A stretch of 64,000 nucleotides of DNA from Anaerolineales bacterium (GTDB lineage Bacteria; Chloroflexota; Anaerolineae; Anaerolineales; Villigracilaceae): positions 620,001 to 684,000 of the forward strand of contig JACKAW010000001.1 of NCBI GenBank assembly GCA_020634885.1, given 5' to 3'. A model generated the notes under the pieces. The model was not told the DNA's origin and searched no databases. It saw nothing but the letters and a program-made list of their open reading frames with translations. Shown one piece after another: positions 53,306 to 62,725 of this stretch (position 1 is the stretch's first letter; every line of letters starts with the position of its first letter). The position numbers and the translations under genes are program-made.

Positions 53306-53412
53306 TGAAGGTGTGATGCCTTTCCAAATATTTTACGGAATCCCTATTATTTTTCAATACTGAAAAACCCTACCTGCAAAAATATGTCTAGTCCAGATTA
53401 AATTAAAAGGCA

Positions 53413-53444
53413 TTGACAATCAACTTATTTACGTGTATATACAC
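53413..53444 (+). promoter_or_regulatory. Promoter and palindromic operator of the MarR operon
   Basis: TTGACA (53,413-53,418), 17-bp spacer, TATATA (53,436-53,441). The perfect 12-bp palindrome GTGTATATACAC (53,433-53,444) covers the -10. The predicted start lies within a few bases of the ATG at 53,450, and no Shine-Dalgarno is seen, so the message may be leaderless. The palindrome is the likely autoregulatory MarR site. Confidence 0.6.
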
Positions 53445-53449
53445 TCATT

Positions 53450-53926
53450 ATGTTCAAAGACCTGCCCAAAGAAAACCTATATGAATTCTCACGTCAAGCT
53501 GTGCCCTGTGTGGGGTTCAATACCCGTCGTGCCACACGGCTGATCACCCAGTATTACGACAAGGCATTAGCGCCAGCAGGAATCCGATCAACACAGTATT
53601 CGCTGCTGAGTCTGCTGGAGATGATGGGCGAAGCGCCGATGCAGGAAGTTGCCTATGTGCTGGCAATGGATAGGACGACTCTGACTCGGAATTTGAATCC
53701 GCTTCTAAGGGCGGGACTGGTCAAGGTCAAGGTAGGAAGCGACCGTCGTTCCCGTCCGCTGACGTTGACGCCCAAGGGCAAATCCACGCTGGAGAAGGCG
53801 CACCCCTATTGGCAAAAGGCGCAATCCCGTATTGTGGACGAGATCGGCGCAAAACAATGGGACACGATGATGCGCGGACTGCATCAAATTTCGATGATTG
53901 TAGAAGAGGAAACCAATGGTGAATAA
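53450..53926 (+). CDS. MarR-family transcriptional regulator
   Basis: 158 residues with the MarR winged-helix core: a recognition-helix region MQEVAYVLAMDRTTLTRNLNPL near residues 64-85 and the wing VGSDRRSRPLTLTPKG near 96-112. Dimerisation helices flank it. It is first in a three-gene operon, overlapping the hydrolase gene by 11 nt. It probably represses the operon through the palindrome over the promoter and responds to a small hydrophobic compound, possibly the hydrolase substrate. Confidence 0.9.
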   Translation: MFKDLPKENLYEFSRQAVPCVGFNTRRATRLITQYYDKALAPAGIRSTQYSLLSLLEMMGEAPMQEVAYVLAMDRTTLTRNLNPLLRAGLVKVKVGSDRRSRPLTLTPKGKSTLEKAHPYWQKAQSRIVDEIGAKQWDTMMRGLHQISMIVEEETNGE

Positions 53927-54779
53927 ATCAAGACCTGCATGGCTGGATGAAAAAGCGTATCCGTTCAAGGCTCATTATTTCAAAACTCCACAAGGTGACA
54001 TGCACTATGTGGACGAAGGCACGGGCGACCCGATCGTGCTGTTACATGGCAACCCTGGCTGGTCTTTTGAATATCGTGAGATCATCAAAGAGATGTCGAA
54101 AACGCATCGCTGCATCGCGCCTGATTACATCGGCTTTGGGCTTTCAGATAAACCTGCCGATTGGGATTACCTGCCCATTCACCAGACAAAGCATGTGAGC
54201 AACCTGCTCGACAGCTTGAACTTGAATAACATCACGCTCGTGTTCAACGACTGGGGCGGTCCATTCGCCATGGCATATGCGATCAAGCACCCTGAAAAGA
54301 TCAAAAAAATTGTGGTTACCAATAGCTGGTTCTGGCCCGTCACGCACATCCCCAATTTCACAAGATTTAGCGGCATGGCAGGCGGATCCATCGGCAAGTT
54401 CTTCACACTTAACTTCAACATGATTGGCAAGGTCTTATCAAAAGCAGCTTATGGACCGAAGAAGAAAATGCCGGAAGAAGTGCGCAAACACTACTACATG
54501 CCACATGAAGAAAAGACTGCGCGTGTTGGCACATGGGTTTTTCCGCGTGAGATCATCGGGTCGACAGCCTGGCTGCAAGTCTTATGGGCACAGCGTGACC
54601 GCATCAAACACATCCCCGCCGCCATTGTGTGGGGCGATTCAGACATTGCCTTCAAAGAAGGTGAACTCAAAGTGTGGACGGATTTGATGGAAAATCACAC
54701 GCTCAATATTTTGAACAAGATCGGTCACTACCCGCCCGAAGAAGCGCCGGAAGAAGTGATCAAGGCATTGAAAGCATGA
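53916..54779 (+). CDS. Haloalkane dehalogenase-like alpha/beta hydrolase
   Basis: 287 residues. The oxyanion motif LLHGNPGWSFEYR near residues 42-54 and the Asp nucleophile in FNDWGGP near 111-117 are those of haloalkane dehalogenases. The acid and base are in WGDSD near 246 and IGHYPPEEAP near 270. Haloalkane dehalogenases usually have a Trp or Asn halide ligand next to the HGNP motif and after the nucleophile Asp; both an Asn and a Trp are present here. Related cofactor-free enzymes such as epoxide hydrolases remain possible. The ATG lies inside marR and the gene end overlaps the next by 4 nt. Confidence 0.85.
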   Translation: MVNKSRPAWLDEKAYPFKAHYFKTPQGDMHYVDEGTGDPIVLLHGNPGWSFEYREIIKEMSKTHRCIAPDYIGFGLSDKPADWDYLPIHQTKHVSNLLDSLNLNNITLVFNDWGGPFAMAYAIKHPEKIKKIVVTNSWFWPVTHIPNFTRFSGMAGGSIGKFFTLNFNMIGKVLSKAAYGPKKKMPEEVRKHYYMPHEEKTARVGTWVFPREIIGSTAWLQVLWAQRDRIKHIPAAIVWGDSDIAFKEGELKVWTDLMENHTLNILNKIGHYPPEEAPEEVIKALKA

Positions 54780-55477
54780 ATCCGACCACAGAAAAAGCCG
54801 TTGCCGCGTATGGCGGCAAAGAATTCTGGTCGAAGGCGAAACACATCGAAGCCGAGGTCAGTGTACATGGCTGGGCGTTCACATTGAAGGGACGTCCATT
54901 TTTCAAGCGCGCAAAGATTCAAATGGAAGTTGCCCGCCCATTTTCGCGCTTGACTCCCATTGGTAAAGATCCGCAAATTGTGGGAGTACTCGATGGACAT
55001 GATGTACGCCTTGAGGATTCAAATGGCAAGGTCATAAAAGAACGCAAAGATGCGCGACGCTACTTCCCCGGCGGCAGGCGGCTCTTCCATTGGGATGATC
55101 TGGATATGTCTTACTTTGCGAATTACGCCTTCTGGAATTACTTCACTCTGCCCGCCTTGTTAATGCGTGATGATATTGACTGGAAGGAGATTCAACCCGG
55201 CTGGCTCGAAGCGACCTTCCCCGAAAGCATTCCCACCCATAACAAAGTGCAGCGCTTCCGCTTTGACCCGGGAACGGGTCGGCTCCATCAGCATGATTAC
55301 ACCGCTGACATCATCACCAAACTCGCTACCGCCGCGAATGTCGTTCTTGAGCACAAACAAGGCGATGGGTTCGTTTATGCATCCCACAGGCTGGTCACTC
55401 CACGCGCCCCATCCGGCAAAGCCCTGCCGGGTCCAACCCTAATCGACATCACAGTCCATAAACTTCAAATCTTATGA
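54776..55477 (+). CDS. Conserved hypothetical protein of the MarR/dehalogenase operon
   Basis: 233 residues from the ATG at 54,776 (ATGA overlap with the hydrolase stop); the frame back to 54,674 is a shadow of that gene. It is mostly beta-rich with a central Arg/Phe-rich stretch (KDARRYFPGGRRLFHW near 103) and a C-terminal half with an HQHDYTADI strand. There is no signal peptide. The beta-clam layout resembles lipid-binding folds, but I do not recognise the family. Co-translation with the hydrolase suggests a shared hydrophobic substrate. Confidence 0.75.
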   Translation: MNPTTEKAVAAYGGKEFWSKAKHIEAEVSVHGWAFTLKGRPFFKRAKIQMEVARPFSRLTPIGKDPQIVGVLDGHDVRLEDSNGKVIKERKDARRYFPGGRRLFHWDDLDMSYFANYAFWNYFTLPALLMRDDIDWKEIQPGWLEATFPESIPTHNKVQRFRFDPGTGRLHQHDYTADIITKLATAANVVLEHKQGDGFVYASHRLVTPRAPSGKALPGPTLIDITVHKLQIL

Positions 55478-55523
55478 GCAACAAAAAACCGATCAATGTA
55501 TTTGACCGGTTTTTTGTTGCTCA
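55475..55523. terminator. Bidirectional terminator between converging genes
   Basis: 22-nt arms (55,475-55,496 and 55,502-55,523) with one mismatch and a 5-nt loop. They contain the A6/T6 tracts needed for termination in both directions. Both flanking stop codons (TGA at 55,475 on plus and at 55,523 on minus) form the outermost base pairs. Confidence 0.93.
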
Positions 55524-58454
55524 TTTCTGAGTTTTCTTTTTTGCAGAAGTCGGCTTCTTTGCCGAGGTCGTCTTTTTGGCAGTAGTTATTGTCTTTTTCG
55601 AAGAAGATTTAACCGTTTTAGTTACCGTCTTTTTCTTTGCAGGCGCTTTCTTTGTTGAAACCTTCTTTTCTGGTTTGACGGTGTCTTTCTTTGTCGTGGT
55701 TTTCTTTTTTGGCTTCGCAGCAGTTTTCTTACCTACAGTTTTCTTTACTGTTTTGGGTTTTGAAACTGCCTTCTTCGACGTTGTGCGAGCGGCTCGTTTT
55801 TTCTTTGCGGGCTTTTCTTCCGTTTCTTCTGCTACGGCAACCGTTTTCAACCATTCCGCCTGCATGGATGGAACACCCGCGCCTTTCAACCCATCGCAAA
55901 TCGCCTGCCACTCAGCTTCATACACAAAGCGAAAATCCATAAAAGCGTGGCATTGATACGCGCTCAATTCTACATACAAGCCGTTATCCCAAAGCTCGCT
56001 GCACGAGCGGATGTATTCCAACTGGGAAGCATAATCTTTGAAGATCACGTATCCCTGACGCGGCAAGCCAAGACCATCAGCAAGGGTGCGTTTGCGCATC
56101 TTGCCTGAATTTTTATCCAAAACCGGTGCAGATGTTTTGACCCAGCCTTTGGTGTCGGCGTATTTATTATGATAGATGATCAGCCCACGTTCGCTTGCGC
56201 GTGAATTAGGATCATCAAGCCGGTTGCAGTAGGCAAAGACATTTTCATCAAGCCCACTGTAGGGTTTTTGAAGGTCGAAGAGTAGGAAATTCTCTACGTC
56301 GGCAAACAATGACCGGCGGTGTAAGAGCGGGAAGATACGCCATTCGTGCGCCTGGATCAAACCGTCATCCTGGGTTTCTTCCCATTTGGGGCGGCGGAAT
56401 TCCATCCCGTATTTTTCAGAAAAGCCTTCTACCTGCCCGTGCCCAAACATCGGTAAGCCGGGCAGGGTTGCCAACACGGTACAAATGCCGAAATATTTAT
56501 CGCCTTTGCCAAATTGTTCAACGGCTGTCTTTTCATCGGGGTTGTTCATGAAGTTGACGTAACGCTTGAGAATTTGCGGGTCAAATTCGAGCGTGTTCTT
56601 GATCGCCATGCGATATTTGGCATTATCTTCATCCCGCAGCATATGCATGAAAGCCGAGTTGTACACGCGGTGCATCCCCAACGTGCGGACGAAGTATCCT
56701 TCCATCAGCCAGAAGGCTTCAGCAAGCAGGAGCGTATCGGGCACTTCGGCGGCGACACGGTCCACAACTTCACGCCAAAACTCTACAGGAATTTTTTCAT
56801 CGAACTCGGTTTTGGTCATGCCAAATTGAGAGCGTGAGGGAATCGCTCCGCCCGCGCCCGGTTCGGGGAACCATAAGCGCTGGATGTGTTTCTTGGCAAG
56901 GGTCATTGCCGCGTCAAAACGAATGACTGGGAAGTTACGCGCCACATGCAGGATAACCTGAATGACCGCCTCACGCACAATGGGGTTGCTGTAATCAAGC
57001 TGCGCGGTGTCGTTCCACGGGAAGGATGTGCCGTCGTTGCCGTGATAGATATAACGCACATCGCCTGTGTGATGATCTCTGCGTTGAAAGACAACTGCGG
57101 CATCTGTCTTATTGTAATAATGATCTTCGAGATAAACGCCTACGCGGTTATCATCTGCGAGATTTTCTGAGCCGAAAGAATAAGAAGGGTATGGCTGATA
57201 GGGAATGTTCAGGAACCAATCAGGGTGGTCGAGAACCCATTGCGAATCGATGCCCATGTGGTTTGGAACCATATCGGCGGAGAGGCGAATGCCGCGTGCC
57301 CACGCTCGTGAACGCAAATCTTGCAGCGCCATCCATCCGCCCAGGTCATTGGCAATGTCATAGGAATGAAGCGAGTACGCCGAAGCGACGGCATCCTGCT
57401 GCCCCATACGTTGTTTGATACGTTGTGAAGCACGGCTTCGTTCCCATAAACCGATAAGCCATAAGCCGGTAAATCCGCGTTGGGCAAGCAGGTCTAATTC
57501 TTCGTCTGGAATTTCATTTAAGTATTTGATCTCACGCCCATATTTTTTGGAAAGCTGGTCGAGCCAGACATATGTATTTTTTGCCATCAAAACGAGGCGC
57601 GGCATCCATTCTTTATCGGGGCTGTAGCGTTCATATTCGGCATACTCTGCGCCATGGAAAGTTGGCACATGGATTTCCTGGTTAAATGTGTCAATGGGAC
57701 CCTGCTGACGGATAATATCTTCGCGCAAATAGTCCATGCCGCGTAAAAGGCGGTTGGAAAATTCTTCACCAAGCAGGTAGCCCCATTTTTGCAGAATAAA
57801 TTGCAATTGCCCTTCAAGCGAATCAGGAGATGCCTTGATGGGTCCTTCAAGCAGGTCGGTGAGGGTTTCTCCCATCCCCGATCCTCCATGATCCATGCCT
57901 GGCTGGCGCGAGAAATACCCAAGGAGGTGGGCAACAAATTCTTTATAAGCAGAGCCTGCCATCACAGACTCATCGAAGAGTTCTTTATATTTCTGAATGG
58001 CTGGGTTCTTATTGGCGTTCTGAATGAGCAGCATTTCTTCTATGGCAACCGCGCGAACCCCATGCCCCAAGTCGCCAATATTCGGCAGTTTTTTAGAAAG
58101 ATAAACACCTGCAGTTACCTCGCCGCGAAACACTGCCAGAGGGGGGAATTCCTCGGTAAATTTTGTCAGGGTCAGATCGTACTTCGACCCAATTGTAGAT
58201 TGAAGCGACCCCATGGCGCGAGCCATCACACCGGTAAACCGGCTGTAGTAATTTCGTAAAAGGATGTGATACGCCTCATCCAGCAAAGACATGACATATA
58301 GATCAGAAGCAGGTACCGGCTCAGAACGAAGCGCAGACATTTGTCCGGCGAATGCCCTGGCGGACGCCATATCCGACAACACGACGCGCCCATCAGGGCG
58401 AAAAAAATCCTGAGAAAAGTTATATTTGAGTCGGGATGAACGTGATGTAAGCAT
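55521..58454 (-). CDS. GH13 family (alpha-amylase-like) enzyme with histone-H1-like C-terminal tail
   Basis: 977 residues. Residues about 1-300 form an N-terminal region with no recognised motif. A TIM-barrel follows: LSADMVPNHMG near 395 (GH13 region I), VIRFDAAMTLAKKH near 520 with the nucleophile Asp (region II), LLLAEAFWLMEGY near 580 with the acid Glu (region III), and LPGLPMFGHGQ near 670 for the late loop. The last ~105 residues, after KTVAVAEETEEK, are nearly all Lys, Thr, Ala, Pro and Val, with KKT/KKA/AKK units and no acidic cluster. The enzyme probably acts on alpha-glucans or maltosyl transfer. The tail may bind nucleic acid, polyphosphate or the envelope. No Shine-Dalgarno is obvious at the start. 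Confidence 0.88.
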   Translation of the reverse strand: MLTSRSSRLKYNFSQDFFRPDGRVVLSDMASARAFAGQMSALRSEPVPASDLYVMSLLDEAYHILLRNYYSRFTGVMARAMGSLQSTIGSKYDLTLTKFTEEFPPLAVFRGEVTAGVYLSKKLPNIGDLGHGVRAVAIEEMLLIQNANKNPAIQKYKELFDESVMAGSAYKEFVAHLLGYFSRQPGMDHGGSGMGETLTDLLEGPIKASPDSLEGQLQFILQKWGYLLGEEFSNRLLRGMDYLREDIIRQQGPIDTFNQEIHVPTFHGAEYAEYERYSPDKEWMPRLVLMAKNTYVWLDQLSKKYGREIKYLNEIPDEELDLLAQRGFTGLWLIGLWERSRASQRIKQRMGQQDAVASAYSLHSYDIANDLGGWMALQDLRSRAWARGIRLSADMVPNHMGIDSQWVLDHPDWFLNIPYQPYPSYSFGSENLADDNRVGVYLEDHYYNKTDAAVVFQRRDHHTGDVRYIYHGNDGTSFPWNDTAQLDYSNPIVREAVIQVILHVARNFPVIRFDAAMTLAKKHIQRLWFPEPGAGGAIPSRSQFGMTKTEFDEKIPVEFWREVVDRVAAEVPDTLLLAEAFWLMEGYFVRTLGMHRVYNSAFMHMLRDEDNAKYRMAIKNTLEFDPQILKRYVNFMNNPDEKTAVEQFGKGDKYFGICTVLATLPGLPMFGHGQVEGFSEKYGMEFRRPKWEETQDDGLIQAHEWRIFPLLHRRSLFADVENFLLFDLQKPYSGLDENVFAYCNRLDDPNSRASERGLIIYHNKYADTKGWVKTSAPVLDKNSGKMRKRTLADGLGLPRQGYVIFKDYASQLEYIRSCSELWDNGLYVELSAYQCHAFMDFRFVYEAEWQAICDGLKGAGVPSMQAEWLKTVAVAEETEEKPAKKKRAARTTSKKAVSKPKTVKKTVGKKTAAKPKKKTTTKKDTVKPEKKVSTKKAPAKKKTVTKTVKSSSKKTITTAKKTTSAKKPTSAKKKTQK

Positions 58455-58507
58455 GACAATAATGATAACCGATTATGGCTGAATTCGAGTAAAATTTCTT
58501 TAACATT

Positions 58508-60784
58508 ATGAGCGCATCACTGGCACAGATCATCATCCTTTTATTTATTGGCGTGTTATACCTGCCGATTATTTTTTATGCCATTCAACGACGCGAGGAG
58601 GGTGCAGCCGCCGCCTGGCTTGTGGCTTTGTATGCCCTTTTTGCAATGGTCATCAACATTGCTGAAGCGATCTGGCAAACACGGGAAAACGCGACCCTCT
58701 TTCATGAAGTACACCTGTATGCCGCATTTGTGCTTGCATCGATTCTGATGATCGCGTTGCAAGGGTTTTTAAAACGTGAACTGTGGTGGGTGTGGCTTGT
58801 TTATTTTGGCGTTTGGTCGTTTGGTCTTGCGCTCATCGCTGCCAATGTATTTAACCTGCCAGATATGTTATGGACAAACGGCAGCCTGATACTTTACCGA
58901 TCTCGATTGGGTCCGGCATGGGCAGTGTTGGGTTGGATCATCTTAACCATCAACATGATCCTAAACCTTGCCTCTGCACAAAAGCAAAGCCGTCAACCAC
59001 TGCTTCGCAGCCGCCTCGGATATTGGTGGGTGCCGGTCGTTCTCACCCTGCTTGGTGACATCATTCTATTTTCCGGCACGGCAATCATCGGTCAGCCATT
59101 ACGGCTTTTTGCTGCAACAGGACTGGCGTATGTTGTCAGCACCCACTATGTAGCAGATATCAAAAGCCTTACCCGCCGGGCGGCAATCTATGCAGCCAGT
59201 ACATTAATCATTGTTGGTTTCTACGTTGCGGGTTTTTTGCTGCTTGAAGCTTTGTTTCGCGGAAACGATAATTACAACCCGTTGTTTGCAGGCGCTTTCG
59301 TGGCGCTCCTGATCGCCATATTCTTTTCCACCCTGACAGATCTGGTCTCACGCGCCATTAACCAATGGATGCGAAGCGACCAGTACGATGCCAGCCTCAC
59401 CATTCACCAATACAGCGAGAGTATCAGCAACATCCTTGATATGGACCGCCTCGCAAGCATTGCCGTTGGCATTATGCTTGAAGCCATGCAGATCCACCGC
59501 GGATTTCTATTCCTTGTTGATGCCGAAAGGCAGGCAGATGGACAGAAACTTTACAAGCTCCGCTCGGCGCGCAGCCCTGAAGAACGCCAGATGGTGGCTG
59601 TGGAATTGCAGGAGACGGGGGTGATCGCCTCGTACTTTATCCGCGAACAGAAACCGCTTCTTCAATATGACATGGACCTGTTGCCTGCGTTTCGGAACGC
59701 ACCTCCCCTTGAAGTGCGCTGGTTCAACGAACTGCACTGCGAAGTCTACATTCCCATTTTTGCAAAAAAGCAATGGATCGGCGTGCTGGCATTTGGCTCA
59801 AAAATGAGTGGAAATCGCTACACCCGTGAAGACCTTTCGGTGCTTAGCGCACACGCCAGCCAGACCGCGGTAGCGCTCGAAAACGCCCGCCTGGTAGATA
59901 ACCTCATGCGGTTGAACCAGGAATTACGTCAGGCGCGCAGGACTCTTGAAAAGAATAATCTTGAACTTCAGAGAATCGATCAGGCAAAATCTGATTTCAT
60001 CAGCATTGCTTCGCATGAGCTTCGCACCCCGTTGACAGTCATTCGCGGGTACACCGAAATGCTGATGGATGACCCCAAGCTCGATCAAAACCTGAAAGCC
60101 ATGATGAAAGGCATTCATGATGGAACCATCCGCCTTCATGAAGTGATGGACTCCATGTTCGATATCGCCCAGATCGATGCGCGCGCTTTGCAGCCTCACC
60201 TGCAGCCGGTAGATGTTGGGCAATTGCTTCAACAGGTTTCAAAAGAAAACTTAAAATCACTTAGCGAACGAGAGCAGATACTCACCATAAAAGCGCCCGC
60301 GATACCGCTCGTAACCGCCGACCCGCACCTGTTGGAAAAACTTCTCCACCACCTGATCCGCAACGCGATCAAATTTACACCCAATAACGGGTGGATCAAC
60401 ATTACTGGCAAACACATTCCCGCCATCGTTAACCTGCCTGCCGGGGGCATTGAGATCATTGTCAGTGATACCGGCGTAGGCGTGGAACCCAACCTGCGCG
60501 AGGTGATCTTTTCCAAGTTTTACCAGCCTGGCGAATTAGGCAAACATTCCACCAGCAAGTCGCGGTTTAAGGGCGGCGGCGCAGGGTTGGGGCTGGCTCT
60601 TTCAAAAAGTATTGTAGAAGCACACGGCGGACGCATTTGGGTGGAAAGCCCAGGGTATGATGAAGTTAACTTCCCGGGCAGCCAGTTCCATGTTATTCTG
60701 CCGCTTGCCAAACCTGTTGAATCAGAAAACCAACGGGTCGGTGAGCCTATCAATTTGGAGCTCGGCAAGCAGAAAGATAAATAA
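58508..60784 (+). CDS. 7TM-GAF sensor histidine kinase
   Basis: 758 residues. Seven or eight transmembrane helices occupy residues about 5-270 (7TM-type sensor region). A GAF domain lies about 295-460, a short coiled coil near 465-495 (LRQARRTLEKNNLELQRID), HisKA with the phospho-acceptor His503 in ISIASHELRTPL, and HATPase with HLIRNAIKFTPNNG near 615, VSDTGVGVEP near 655 and GGGAGLGLALSKSIVEAHGG near 695. No response regulator gene is adjacent, so it is an orphan. It is divergent from the GH13 gene, with only 53 bp between starts. Confidence 0.93.
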   Translation: MSASLAQIIILLFIGVLYLPIIFYAIQRREEGAAAAWLVALYALFAMVINIAEAIWQTRENATLFHEVHLYAAFVLASILMIALQGFLKRELWWVWLVYFGVWSFGLALIAANVFNLPDMLWTNGSLILYRSRLGPAWAVLGWIILTINMILNLASAQKQSRQPLLRSRLGYWWVPVVLTLLGDIILFSGTAIIGQPLRLFAATGLAYVVSTHYVADIKSLTRRAAIYAASTLIIVGFYVAGFLLLEALFRGNDNYNPLFAGAFVALLIAIFFSTLTDLVSRAINQWMRSDQYDASLTIHQYSESISNILDMDRLASIAVGIMLEAMQIHRGFLFLVDAERQADGQKLYKLRSARSPEERQMVAVELQETGVIASYFIREQKPLLQYDMDLLPAFRNAPPLEVRWFNELHCEVYIPIFAKKQWIGVLAFGSKMSGNRYTREDLSVLSAHASQTAVALENARLVDNLMRLNQELRQARRTLEKNNLELQRIDQAKSDFISIASHELRTPLTVIRGYTEMLMDDPKLDQNLKAMMKGIHDGTIRLHEVMDSMFDIAQIDARALQPHLQPVDVGQLLQQVSKENLKSLSEREQILTIKAPAIPLVTADPHLLEKLLHHLIRNAIKFTPNNGWINITGKHIPAIVNLPAGGIEIIVSDTGVGVEPNLREVIFSKFYQPGELGKHSTSKSRFKGGGAGLGLALSKSIVEAHGGRIWVESPGYDEVNFPGSQFHVILPLAKPVESENQRVGEPINLELGKQKDK

Positions 60785-60870
60785 CCCGCCGCGAAGAGCT
60801 TAAATTCTGCTTTTGACAATGCTGTTTATGGCGGTTTGGGTATCGTGAGTACGGTAGAGAAAATTATACA

Positions 60871-60906
60871 AAAAGCGGATGGTGATCGCCATCCGCTTTT
60901 GCGTTT
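60871..60906. terminator. Bidirectional terminator after the histidine kinase
   Basis: AAAAGCGGATGG (60,871-60,882) pairs with CCATCCGCTTTT (60,889-60,900), 6-nt loop, then GCGTTTTTT. On the minus strand a T-run also follows the stem, serving the converging GGDEF gene. Confidence 0.88.
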
Positions 60907-60919
60907 TTTAATCAAAATA

Positions 60920-62347
60920 TCAATCACCTTTACGGCGCCGGTGATGTTCTGCCTTGCTGGCGTACATGGCATCGTCTGCAAGTTGGATCACTCTTTCAAG
61001 GCGCATTCCGCGTTTACTGGTTCCTGCGCCGCAGGAAATGCTCAGAAGCGGTTCGCGATAATATTTATTATTGATCTCAACAAGCGCCTGTATTTGTTTC
61101 ATATAGTCGGCGACATCCTCTTCATCTGCTTCAGGGAGAATCACGGCAAATTCATCGCCGCCAATTCGGGCGGCAATTCCAACAGACTTAAAGGCAGTTT
61201 TTATCACTTCTGCCGTTCGGCGGATCAATTTATCACCTGCGTGATGTCCCAGCTTGTCGTTGGTTCGTTTTAGGTAGTTGAGATCGAGAATGAGAATGCT
61301 AACCGGGTCTTCACGGGAATGATCCAGTTCTTGAATATTCTCTTCAAAAAATGCGCGGTTGTACAACCCTGTCATTACGTCGTGCGTTCCCAAATAGTGC
61401 AGATAATCTTCCGCTTTTTTACGGGCAGTAATATCCTGTATGGAGACTAATGCCCAGTCAAAAGTATCTTCGTGCCCAGGCATGATCCTGAAATTGAGCA
61501 GTATGTTGATCGGGTCGCCGTTCAGGGTGTAGTTTATTCCCTCTCGCTCATACGATAATTTGCCATTCCATAGATCGACCAGTTCTTGAGAAAAATGAGA
61601 ATTCACTTCATCTCGAAAAACATGGTTTAAGTTTGCCAATAAATGTTGTTTTGACGAAGCGCCAAATAATTCAATGGTACGCTGATTCACATCTAAGACT
61701 TTGATCAAGCCGGCACAATGCATGACAATTTCGGGATGTTTGGCAAGGTGTGCAGCAAGGTCTGTCACGCCCTGGCTTCGGAGGGTTTCAAAATATTTTC
61801 TAATTTCGCTATAGTCCTCTTCCCACAGCGAAATAGGAGACGCTTCAAAAAGTTGGTGAAGGCGTCTTTCTGCCTGTTTGCGTTCGGTAATATTCTCGAT
61901 GGTAACAAGTATCCGTTCCCAATTTTCTTCATATCCGGGTATGATCTGCCAACGCAAGAGGACATCCAACGGCTCGCCACTTAACGTATAGTTAATACCC
62001 TCGCCTGCCCATTCTCTACTTCCATCCCATAGGGCGCGCAATTCATCACGGAAATGGCGCTGCATCCCATCGCGAAACACGATCTCCAAGCTATCAAATA
62101 CTTGTTCCTTTGTCTCAGCGCCCAGCATTGAAAGGGTTTTCTGATTCACATCCACAACCCGTATTTGAGACATGCACTGATCGATGAATTCAGGGTGCAT
62201 AACAAGGTGTGCATCCAAAGAAATCACACCGTCCGCCCGAAGTTCATCCATTATTTTTTTTATACCGCTAAAATCCTGCTCCCACAATGAAATGGGTGCA
62301 TACTCGAATAACTTCACCAGATACTCCTTGTCATCTGAACCAGGCAT
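60920..62347 (-). CDS. PAS-PAS-GGDEF diguanylate cyclase
   Basis: 475 residues from the ATG at 62,347, with GAGGG close upstream; an alternative TTG lies at 62,368. Two consecutive PAS units of similar sequence begin at LFEYAPISLWEQDF and LFEASPISLWEEDY (about residues 14 and 162), each with GEGINYTL/REGINYTL, and end in ITERKQAE/ITARKKAE linkers. The GGDEF domain follows at about 310-470 with an intact IGGDEFAV near 392. It has no transmembrane segment, so it is cytoplasmic. It should make c-di-GMP, which the PilZ protein at 34,217 could read. Confidence 0.93.
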   Translation of the reverse strand: MPGSDDKEYLVKLFEYAPISLWEQDFSGIKKIMDELRADGVISLDAHLVMHPEFIDQCMSQIRVVDVNQKTLSMLGAETKEQVFDSLEIVFRDGMQRHFRDELRALWDGSREWAGEGINYTLSGEPLDVLLRWQIIPGYEENWERILVTIENITERKQAERRLHQLFEASPISLWEEDYSEIRKYFETLRSQGVTDLAAHLAKHPEIVMHCAGLIKVLDVNQRTIELFGASSKQHLLANLNHVFRDEVNSHFSQELVDLWNGKLSYEREGINYTLNGDPINILLNFRIMPGHEDTFDWALVSIQDITARKKAEDYLHYLGTHDVMTGLYNRAFFEENIQELDHSREDPVSILILDLNYLKRTNDKLGHHAGDKLIRRTAEVIKTAFKSVGIAARIGGDEFAVILPEADEEDVADYMKQIQALVEINNKYYREPLLSISCGAGTSKRGMRLERVIQLADDAMYASKAEHHRRRKGD

Positions 62348-62441
62348 AAACCCTCGATTTTTCTGCAATTGCTCAATAGGCTTTGATTATATCTTTTACC
62401 ACGTCAATGCATCAGCGTGGATTAATGTAAAAATAACGGAA

Positions 62442-62720
62442 TCAAGCCGAAGGGAGATTGAGGCGATGCTCTTTATCCCCAAATGAAGCTGCCAGCATGT
62501 AACGTTTTCCGCGTGCTGCCAGCAGGTTGCAATCTGACTCTAAACCACAGGTGGCGCATATCATTCCATCAGGACCGACTTCAACGAGTTTGCCTTTTTT
62601 TACAAGCAGGTCGAGCATGGGTAGGATGGCGGATGGCTGGGCTTTCATTTCACGGCTGATCTCTGAAAGACTGAGACCGCGTTCGTTGTTTGAGAACAGG
62701 TCGAGCAGTTGCGAGAGCAT
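62442..62720 (-). CDS. feoC: FeoC-like regulator of ferrous iron transport
   Basis: 92 residues from the ATG at 62,720; longer frames overlap feoB and are rejected. The N-terminal winged helix (SLSEISREMKAQPSAILPMLDLL near 17-39) is followed by a Cys-containing wing CATCGLESDC near residues 56-65, the iron-sulfur-type motif of FeoC. It starts 5 nt after the feoB stop. The protein is thought to stabilise or regulate FeoB. Confidence 0.85.
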   Translation of the reverse strand: MLSQLLDLFSNNERGLSLSEISREMKAQPSAILPMLDLLVKKGKLVEVGPDGMICATCGLESDCNLLAARGKRYMLAASFGDKEHRLNLPSA

Positions 62721-62725
62721 GGTCC

